A DNA stretch of 11,756 nt from Gammaproteobacteria bacterium (GTDB lineage Bacteria; Pseudomonadota; Gammaproteobacteria; UBA5335; SLRW01). Positions within the stretch are counted from its first letter, which is position 1. Each line of letters begins with the position of its first letter. Shown here piece after piece: positions 7,174 to 11,756 of this stretch. The stretch is taken from assembly GCA_007134115.1 (NCBI GenBank), contig SLLK01000126.1, positions 1-11,756 on the forward strand, written 5' to 3'. Under the pieces are notes generated by a model. That model saw only the letters and a program-made list of their open reading frames with translations, was not told the DNA's origin and searched no databases. A program made the translations under genes and the position numbers.

Positions 7174-8355
7174 ATGCTGATCGACTTTTTCTACACGCTC
7201 AAGGGCGCCGGCCTGCCGGTGTCCGTGACCGAGTACCTGACGCTTTTGCGCGCGCTGGACAAGCGTGTGATCGGCCACAGCATGGATGATTTCTATTTTC
7301 TGTCGCGCTCGTGCATGGTCAAGGACGAGCGTTTCTATGACACCTTCGATCGGGTGTTCGGTGCCTACTTCAAGGGCATTGAAGACCTCGCCGGGCTCAT
7401 GGTGGAAAAGGAGATTCCGGCCGAATGGCTGCAGAGTGAAGGCGGCCTGATGCTCACCGACGAGGAGAAGGCCGCCATCGAGAAGATGGGCGGCTGGGAA
7501 AAGCTCATGGAAGAGTTCCGCAAGCGGCTGGAAGAACAGGACGAGCGTCACGAGGGCGGGAACAAGTGGATCGGTACCGGCGGCACCTCTCCGTTCGGCG
7601 CCGACGGTTATAACCCCGAAGGTATCCGCGTGGGCCAGGCGGGTTCGCGTAATCGCAGTGCGGTCAAGGTCTGGGACAAGCGCGAGTTTCGCAACCTGGA
7701 CGACAGCGTGGAGTTGGGTACGCGCAACATCAAGGTGGCGCTCAAGCGCCTGCGTGAGTTCGTGCGTGAGGGTAGCGAGCTGGAACTGGATCTGGATGAC
7801 ACCATTCGCTCCACCGCGCGCAATGCCGGTTACCTGGACATCAAGATGGTGCCCGAGCGGCACAACCGCGTGAAAGTGCTGCTGTTCTTCGACGTGGGCG
7901 GCTCCATGGATGAACACGTGCGCACCTGCGAGGAGCTGTTCTCGGCAGCGCGCACCGAGTTCAAGCACATGGAATATTTCTATTTCCACAATTTTATTTA
8001 CGAGTCGGTGTGGAAGGACAACCACCGCCGCCATACCGACCGCATGTCCATGTGGGAAGTACTGCGCACCTACGGGTCAGACTACAAGGTGATTATCGTC
8101 GGCGATGCCACCATGAGCCCCTACGAAATCCTGTATGCGGGGGGTAGCATCGAGCACATGAATGAAGAGCCCGGCGCGGTGTGGCTGCAACGGCTCAGGG
8201 ATCACTTTGATGATGTGATCTGGTTGAACCCCGAGCCGGAGAAGCGCTGGGAATACACGCCCTCGCTGCAGATTGCGCGTGAACTCATGGAAGATCACAT
8301 GTACCCGCTGACCATTGAGGGCTTGACTCGCGGTATGAAGGCTTTGCGCGGATAG
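7174..8355 (+). CDS. VWA-domain protein, CoxE-like, partner of the MoxR ATPase
   Basis: A 393-aa protein with no signal peptide or membrane segment, so probably cytosolic. The N-terminal half (1-230) is helical and charged, with a Glu/Lys-rich stretch at about 95-128 and a Gly-rich linker at 128-160. The von Willebrand A domain follows: beta strand VKVLLFFDVGGSMD at 233-246, then FYFHNFIYESVW at 269-280, KVIIVGDATMSPYEI at 305-319, and VIWLNP at 348-353. The metal-site motif reads DVGGS (240-244) rather than DxSxS, so the middle serine is a glycine. I believe this is usual in this subfamily, and the later Thr and Asp in GDATMSP could still bind metal. GAGGTGA precedes the ATG by 4 nt. The family is taken to be the adaptor for the MoxR ATPase encoded just upstream. 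It converges on the HD-GYP gene with 12 nt between stops and no visible terminator. Confidence 0.88.
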   Translation: MLIDFFYTLKGAGLPVSVTEYLTLLRALDKRVIGHSMDDFYFLSRSCMVKDERFYDTFDRVFGAYFKGIEDLAGLMVEKEIPAEWLQSEGGLMLTDEEKAAIEKMGGWEKLMEEFRKRLEEQDERHEGGNKWIGTGGTSPFGADGYNPEGIRVGQAGSRNRSAVKVWDKREFRNLDDSVELGTRNIKVALKRLREFVREGSELELDLDDTIRSTARNAGYLDIKMVPERHNRVKVLLFFDVGGSMDEHVRTCEELFSAARTEFKHMEYFYFHNFIYESVWKDNHRRHTDRMSMWEVLRTYGSDYKVIIVGDATMSPYEILYAGGSIEHMNEEPGAVWLQRLRDHFDDVIWLNPEPEKRWEYTPSLQIARELMEDHMYPLTIEGLTRGMKALRG

Positions 8356-8367
8356 ATCAGCGTTTGC

Positions 8368-9621
8368 CTAGCTGCTTGCCATGAAATGCTCGAACTGCTC
8401 GGCCGTGGATCCATGATCCAGCGCAGTGAGCGCGTGCACGATATTGTATTCCCCGCTTTCGCTCCCGGTCGCGCTGCGGGCGAGGTCGCGGATGAAGGGT
8501 TGGGCGAGTTCAGCGCCCTCTCTGTTACGGATGACCAGAACCCTGGGGTGGAGCCTGGTTTGCGGGTTGATGGCCACCACAATCGCTGTCTCGCCGTTGT
8601 TGAGTTCGACCACCGTTCCTACCGGATATACCCCGATGCACTGCACGAACCGGTCGACCAGCCAGGGGTCGAATAACGTGCCCCGCGCCCGGGTCAGGAT
8701 GGCAATGGCGGCCAGGGCCGATACCGGTTCCTTGTAGGGGCGGGCGCTGACAATGGCGTCGTAGGTGTCGCAGATAGCGACCATATGTGTCAGCGGCATG
8801 ATGTCCGTGGCGTCGGCGCCGGCCGGATAGCCGCTGCCATCCATGCGTTCGTGGTGGCTGAGGATAATGTCGCGGCTGATGTCGGACAGGTCGCCGGTCG
8901 CATCCACAATAGCCACGCCATATTCGGTGTGGCGACGCATCACGGCTGTTTCTTCCGCCGTCAGCGGTGTGGTCTTGTCCAGCAGTGCCTGGTCGATCTG
9001 CATTTTGCCGATATCGTGCAGGAAAGCGCCCAGCCCCAGCGCCTGCATCTGTTCTTCCGTCAGTCCCAGGAAGCGCCCGAATACCAGCGACAGAATGCAC
9101 ACGGACAACGAGTGCTGATAGGTGTATTCGTGCTTCTGTTTGAGCTTGCCCAGCCACAGCAGAGCGTCGGGATTGCGAAATACACTCCGGCTCAGTTCGC
9201 GCACAGCCGCACGCGCCGCGGGCACGTCTATATCGTCGCCGCGCCGCGCCCTGTGCAGCGCGGAACGCATAAAGCTGGTGGTCTGCCCATGCAGAAGCCG
9301 GGCGGGGCCTGCTTCACGTCGCAGCGCAACAGGCGGTGCGGGCTGGACCGGGGGTTTGTCTGCCAGTTTCCGTAGCCGGCCCTGCCAGCGAGCATCGTCG
9401 CTGGGCTGATGGCGATTGGTCGCGGGTTTGCCGCCGCTGCCTTCGCGGGGCGGCGCGGTCTCTATATACACTTGTTTGCACAGGGCCCTGACTTCGCGCA
9501 CGTCGGCCCAATTCTCGAGCATCAACCCCTGGAAAGGAAAAGGTGACTCCAGCCACGGTCGGTCCAGTCGGATCACATACATGCCCGGCGCCAGGTCTTC
9601 TACATCAAGCTTCTTTTCCAC
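8368..9621 (-). CDS. HD-GYP cyclic-di-GMP phosphodiesterase with N-terminal DUF3391
   Basis: A predicted cytosolic enzyme that hydrolyses the second messenger cyclic di-GMP and so influences motility or biofilm. The protein is 417 aa. Residues 1 to about 55 resemble DUF3391 (LDVEDLAPGMYVIRLDRPW...SPFPFQG). A Pro/Arg-rich linker occupies about 56-110, and the HD-GYP domain about 145-350. Metal and signature residues are intact: His170 in YQHSLSV, HDIGK at 202-206, HHERMDGSGYP at 256-266, and Asp285 in CDTYDA. All residues needed for activity appear present. The start is GTG, with GGGAGGG about 7 nt upstream; the next in-frame ATG (codon 14) would cut into DUF3391. A short hairpin lies just before the ribosome site. 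It is downstream of the aldolase-like gene on the same strand but separated from it by a strong hairpin, so it probably has its own promoter. Confidence 0.93.
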   Translation of the reverse strand: MEKKLDVEDLAPGMYVIRLDRPWLESPFPFQGLMLENWADVREVRALCKQVYIETAPPREGSGGKPATNRHQPSDDARWQGRLRKLADKPPVQPAPPVALRREAGPARLLHGQTTSFMRSALHRARRGDDIDVPAARAAVRELSRSVFRNPDALLWLGKLKQKHEYTYQHSLSVCILSLVFGRFLGLTEEQMQALGLGAFLHDIGKMQIDQALLDKTTPLTAEETAVMRRHTEYGVAIVDATGDLSDISRDIILSHHERMDGSGYPAGADATDIMPLTHMVAICDTYDAIVSARPYKEPVSALAAIAILTRARGTLFDPWLVDRFVQCIGVYPVGTVVELNNGETAIVVAINPQTRLHPRVLVIRNREGAELAQPFIRDLARSATGSESGEYNIVHALTALDHGSTAEQFEHFMASS

Positions 9622-9638
9622 CGCGGCACCCTCCCGTA

Positions 9639-9655
9639 CCGGAATCCGGTTCCGG
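9639..9655 (-). promoter_or_regulatory. Small hairpin next to the HD-GYP ribosome site
   Basis: CCGGAA (9639-9644) and TTCCGG (9650-9655) form a 6-bp stem with a 5-nt loop. In the minus-strand message this ends a few bases before the GGGAGGG ribosome site of the GTG-started HD-GYP gene. Such a hairpin could modulate translation initiation, but it is small and its role is inference. Confidence 0.3.
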
Positions 9656-9716
9656 GTCGATCAATGTACAGTTCACCAGAACAGCATAACAGGGGGGCTT
9701 GCCGGGCAGGGAAGAA

Positions 9717-9747
9717 TCCGCCGGACGGCTGAGTGCCATCCGGCGGA
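9717..9747 (-). terminator. Intrinsic terminator of the aldolase-like gene
   Basis: Arms 9717-9729 (TCCGCCGGACGGC) and 9735-9747 (GCCATCCGGCGGA) pair over 13 bp with one G-U wobble around a 5-nt loop. In the minus-strand transcript the hairpin begins 11 nt after the stop codon and is followed by TTCTTCCC. The stem is very stable; the U-tract is imperfect, so some readthrough to the HD-GYP gene is possible. Confidence 0.7.
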
Positions 9748-9758
9748 ATGCGCCGTTT

Positions 9759-10526
9759 TCAGGTCTTGTAAGTGGGGTCTTTGGCGTCCAGCGTGCGGAT
9801 CAGACCCGGCCAGATCAACGGTGCGACCTGCGTCAGGCCCGCTTCGGACTGCTCGCGCGTGGTGTCGATGGCCTCCTGGGGCGGGAAATACAATTCGCCG
9901 GCCGCCTGCGCCCGAATCTGTTTCTCGCACGCGTTTTCGAGGAAGTACATCAGGGTAAAGGCTTCCGGCACACTCTTGCCAATGGTCAGGGTGCCGTGGT
10001 TGCGCAGGATCATGATGTCCTTGTCACCCATATCACGCACGATGCGCTCGCGCTCATCCAGGTTCAGTGCCACGCCTTCGTATTCATGGTAGGCGATACG
10101 GTTGTAGACCAGCATCCCGGTCTGGGTGATCGGCAACAGGCCACACTTCTGTGCCGACACTGCGGTACCGGCGTGATTGTGCAGGTGCATCACGCAACCG
10201 GCGTCCTCGCGCGCCATGTGGATCGCGCTGTGAATGGTGAAGCCGGCCGGGTTCACGCTGTAGCCGTTGTCTTCCACGATGGTGCCTTCCTGGTCGATCT
10301 TGACCAGCGAGGAGGCGGTAATCTCATGGAACATCAGGCCATAGGGGTTGATCAGGAAGTGATGATCACCGCCCGGAACACGCGCGGAAAGATGTGTGAA
10401 GATCAGGTCATCCCAGCCAAAATGGGCCACCAGGCGGTATGCCGCGGCGAGATCTACCCGGACCTGCCATTCTTCGTCGCTGATATTCTGCGGCCGCTTG
10501 CCGACCGTTGCTGCCTTGGCGCTCAT
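9759..10526 (-). CDS. Class II aldolase/adducin-fold protein of unknown substrate
   Basis: A 255-aa cytosolic protein of the class II aldolase/adducin superfamily, whose characterised members are zinc enzymes such as fuculose-1-phosphate aldolase and ribulose-5-phosphate 4-epimerase. Key segments are FGWDDLIFTHLSARVPG at about 36-52, NPAGFTIHSAIHMAR at about 92-106, VMHLHNHAGTAVSA at about 112-125, and RNHGTLTIG at about 175-183. The zinc ligands would be His114, His116 and His177. By manual alignment to E. coli FucA, the position of the catalytic Glu73 is a glycine here, so it may not be a normal aldolase. The frame extends to 10553, but GGAGGA lies 4 nt before the ATG at 10526, and the longer start has no ribosome site. 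It is divergent from anbu, and no neighbour suggests a pathway. Confidence 0.88.
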   Translation of the reverse strand: MSAKAATVGKRPQNISDEEWQVRVDLAAAYRLVAHFGWDDLIFTHLSARVPGGDHHFLINPYGLMFHEITASSLVKIDQEGTIVEDNGYSVNPAGFTIHSAIHMAREDAGCVMHLHNHAGTAVSAQKCGLLPITQTGMLVYNRIAYHEYEGVALNLDERERIVRDMGDKDIMILRNHGTLTIGKSVPEAFTLMYFLENACEKQIRAQAAGELYFPPQEAIDTTREQSEAGLTQVAPLIWPGLIRTLDAKDPTYKT

Positions 10527-10563
10527 ATTCTCCTCCGGATTCAGACTACGCAAAGTTCGACCA

Positions 10564-10592
10564 TTGTTACCCGGGCGGGTTCGGCTTTACAA
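10564..10592 (-). promoter_or_regulatory. Possible sigma-70 promoter of the aldolase-like gene
   Basis: On the minus strand TTGTAA (10587-10592) and TAACAA (10564-10569) are separated by exactly 17 bp. They match the consensus hexamers at four and three positions of six. Transcription would start near 10557, leaving a leader of about 30 nt before the ATG at 10526. The spacing is ideal but the -10 box is poor. No convincing promoter for anbu was found in the same 158-nt divergent spacer. Confidence 0.28.
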
Positions 10593-10684
10593 CATGACGC
10601 ATGGGGCCGTGCGTCCCGATACGGTATGTGTTGTCCGTGCCGCCAGCGTACACTGTGCACCAGTCTGGCAGTCGGGATCAGAGC

Positions 10685-11419
10685 ATGACCTATTGTGTGG
10701 GAATACGCTGTGAGCAGGGCCTGGTGCTGGTGTCGGATTCGCGTACCAACGCCGGCGTCGACCAGGTCAGCAGTTACAGCAAGATGCATCGTTTCGAGTT
10801 TCCCGGCGAGCGCGTGGTGGTGGTGCTCAGCGCCGGCAACCTGGCCACCACCCAGGGGGTGATTGATCGCATCGAGCGTGACCTGGAAGAAGACCGCGAG
10901 GATACGCCCGGCATTCGCCATTTGCCGCGCCTGCATGATATTGCCGCGTACATCGGGGATATCAGCCGCGAGTTGCAGGCCCGCTACACTGGCGATAATG
11001 GTCAGCGTGCTTTCAGCGCCAACGCCAGCTTCCTGATTGGCGGCCAGATCGGCAAGCAGCCCCATGACCTGCTGCTGGTCTATCCAGAGGGCAACTACAT
11101 CAGCTACGCGCCGCGCGCGCCTTTCCTGCAGATCGGCGAAAGCAAGTATGGCAAGCCCATTCTTGATCGCATCATCAACCACGAAGTGTCGCTCAGCGAC
11201 GCCGCCCGCTGCGCCCTGGTGTCCATGGATTCCACCATGCGCAGCAATATCTCGGTAGGCCCGCCGTTCGAACTGCTGCTCTACAAAAAAGACACCCTGG
11301 AAGTCTACCGCCACCGGGAACTGGACATGGACGAGCCCTACTACGCCAGGCTGCAGGCCGAATGGGGGGCAGCCCTGCGCCGCAGCTTTGATGGCCTGCC
11401 GCGGTTTGAATGGGAATAA
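10685..11419 (+). CDS. anbu: Anbu, proteasome/HslV-like N-terminal nucleophile hydrolase
   Basis: A 244-aa member of the Anbu family, bacterial relatives of proteasome beta subunits and HslV. It starts MTYCVGIRCEQGLVLVSDSRTNAG. Removal of Met1 would expose Thr2 as the catalytic nucleophile, and Asp18 (SDSRTN) and Lys33 (SYSKMHRFEF) fit the conserved Asp and Lys of the active site. Other family-like parts are VVVLSAGNLATTQG, NASFLIGGQIG, and PFLQIGESKYGKPILDR with the following ALVSMDSTMRSNISVGPP. Family members form open or helical rings, and their substrate is unclear. The frame is open back to 10601, but those 28 residues would bury the threonine, so the ATG at 10685 is the start; the ribosome site (GGGA, 8 nt upstream) is weak. 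A transglutaminase-like gene, a known partner family, converges from the right. Confidence 0.92.
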   Translation: MTYCVGIRCEQGLVLVSDSRTNAGVDQVSSYSKMHRFEFPGERVVVVLSAGNLATTQGVIDRIERDLEEDREDTPGIRHLPRLHDIAAYIGDISRELQARYTGDNGQRAFSANASFLIGGQIGKQPHDLLLVYPEGNYISYAPRAPFLQIGESKYGKPILDRIINHEVSLSDAARCALVSMDSTMRSNISVGPPFELLLYKKDTLEVYRHRELDMDEPYYARLQAEWGAALRRSFDGLPRFEWE

Positions 11420-11426
11420 GAGGATA

Positions 11427-11454
11427 GTATTAAGTATTAGGTATTAAGTATTAA
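11427..11454 (+). repeat. Left heptad array: four 7-bp repeats
   Basis: Four head-to-tail heptads: GTATTAA (11427-11433), GTATTAG (11434-11440), GTATTAA (11441-11447) and GTATTAA (11448-11454), followed by GGCGCG. They are AT-rich against a GC-rich background. Each carries TAA or TAG, and because seven is not a multiple of three the array closes all three forward frames; the reverse complement carries TAA in every unit as well. Confidence 0.9.
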
Positions 11455-11491
11455 GGCGCGGGACGGACTGTTGCAGAACGGATAACATTAG

Positions 11492-11569
11492 CGCACGCGC
11501 CGATCCGCTTAATAAAAAAGCGGGCCTTGATGGCCCGTTTTTTTATTTCCCAACACATCGGCGCGTGTG
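11492..11569. repeat. Middle inverted repeat around the terminator
   Basis: CGCACGCGCCGAT (11492-11504) and ATCGGCGCGTGTG (11557-11569) pair over 13 bp with one G-U wobble, enclosing the core terminator. Together with the core this would extend the hairpin into a long rod in the RNA of either strand. Confidence 0.85.
11514..11544. terminator. Bidirectional intrinsic terminator for anbu and the transglutaminase gene
   Basis: AAAAAA-G-CGGGCC, loop TTGAT, GGCCCG, then seven T residues. The A-run on the left is the U-tract for minus-strand transcripts, and the T-run on the right serves plus-strand transcripts. It lies between the two converging stop codons, about 95 nt after anbu and about 75 nt after the transglutaminase stop. 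This is the clearest terminator in the window. Confidence 0.92.
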
Positions 11570-11605
11570 ACGAATTTTCAGGCCTGCACCCCGGGATCGC
11601 GCGCC

Positions 11606-11626
11606 TTAATACCTAATACTTAATAC
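11606..11626 (-). repeat. Right heptad array: three 7-bp repeats, inverted
   Basis: On the minus strand this reads GTATTAA, GTATTAG, GTATTAA and then GGCGCG, the same order as the left array but one unit shorter. The first heptad supplies the end of the last sense codons and the TAA stop of the transglutaminase-like gene (11620-11622). Confidence 0.9.
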
Positions 11627-11756
11627 TGCCGAATCACGTCGACCTCGACTTCGAGGGTGGCGGGGCCGCCGCCGCGGATGACGCCGTTGAGCGGAGCCAC
11701 GTCACCGTAATCGCGGCCCCAGGCGAGGGTCAGGTGGCGGGTGTCGGGCAACTGGC
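11620..11756 (-). CDS. Transglutaminase-like protein, C-terminal end only
   Basis: Only the last 44 codons and the stop are in the window; the gene continues past the right edge. The translation contains HLTLAWGRDYGDV, PLNGVIRGGG and then TLEVEVDVIRQY. The LAWGRDYxDVxPLxGV block is, from memory, typical of the C-terminus of bacterial transglutaminase-like proteins (COG1305 type) found beside Anbu. The catalytic Cys-His-Asp residues lie outside the window. The final codons CAG-TAT-TAA lie at the edge of the heptad array, so the C-terminus may have been set by the repeat. It converges on anbu with 200 nt between stops. In the known gene sets it works with a circularly permuted ATP-grasp and an alpha-E protein, which may lie further right. 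Confidence 0.8.
   Translation of the reverse strand, partial: QLPDTRHLTLAWGRDYGDVAPLNGVIRGGGPATLEVEVDVIRQY

Larger units (their letters stand above)
11426..11627. repeat. Concentric palindromic element, about 202 bp, between anbu and the transglutaminase gene
   Basis: Three nested inverted repeats share a centre near 11530. The outer shell is arrays of 7-bp repeats ending in GGCGCG (11427-11460 and 11600-11626). The middle shell is a 13-bp inverted repeat (11492-11504 and 11557-11569). The core is an intrinsic terminator (11514-11544). The sequence between shells keeps scattered similarity in inverted register: for example TGCAG occurs in both arms at the same distance from GGCGCG. The left outer array has one extra heptad. 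It starts 7 nt after the anbu stop and contains the transglutaminase stop. No transposase and no clear target duplication are visible. It may be a miniature repeat element, a dispersed intergenic repeat, or a large terminator. Confidence 0.8.

Noticed and set aside
10601..10684. N-terminal extension of Anbu
   Set aside because: It would bury the Thr that must become the free N-terminal nucleophile; family members begin at MTY.
11426..11627. CRISPR array or insertion sequence
   Set aside because: The heptads are contiguous with no spacers, and the 202-bp unit has no transposase frame and no clear target duplication.

Overview
The window looks like a GC-rich gammaproteobacterial chromosome. 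The evidence is the close match of the MetK, transketolase and phosphoglycerate kinase proteins to their E. coli counterparts as I remember them, and the metK / tkt-gap-pgk neighbourhood, which is also known from Pseudomonas and related groups. I cannot name a genus. No rRNA, tRNA, CRISPR array, transposase or phage gene is visible.

Left part (1-6121), central metabolism. metK (SAM synthetase, minus strand) is divergent from tkt across a 433-nt non-coding gap. tkt, gap and pgk follow on the plus strand. They supply sugar interconversion by the non-oxidative pentose phosphate pathway (or Calvin cycle) and the two lower-glycolysis steps from glyceraldehyde-3-phosphate to 3-phosphoglycerate. The gap-pgk spacer is unusual: it holds a perfect 16-bp palindrome, competing hairpins, and a 52-codon frame that overlaps the gap stop and the pgk start.

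Middle part (6289-10526), a mixed set. A MoxR-type AAA+ ATPase and a cytosolic von Willebrand A (CoxE-like) protein form a typical chaperone/adaptor pair. Converging on them is a gene for a DUF3391 + HD-GYP cyclic-di-GMP phosphodiesterase with a GTG start. Upstream of it on the same strand is a class II aldolase/adducin-fold protein that has the zinc histidines but apparently not the catalytic glutamate of true aldolases; it ends in a strong hairpin.

Right part (10685-11756), the most interesting. The plus-strand gene encodes Anbu, the proteasome/HslV-related N-terminal-threonine hydrolase. Converging on it from the right edge is the 3' end of a transglutaminase-like gene. These two families are known partners in a predicted peptide-synthesis and modification system with a circularly permuted ATP-grasp and an alpha-E protein, so those partners probably lie just beyond the window. 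Between the two genes is a concentric, about 202-bp palindromic element. Its outer shell is inverted arrays of a 7-bp repeat (GTATTAA/GTATTAG), its middle shell a 13-bp inverted repeat, and its core a bidirectional intrinsic terminator. The heptads place stop codons in all six frames, and the transglutaminase stop codon itself lies in a heptad. This is the best candidate here for a little-described element.
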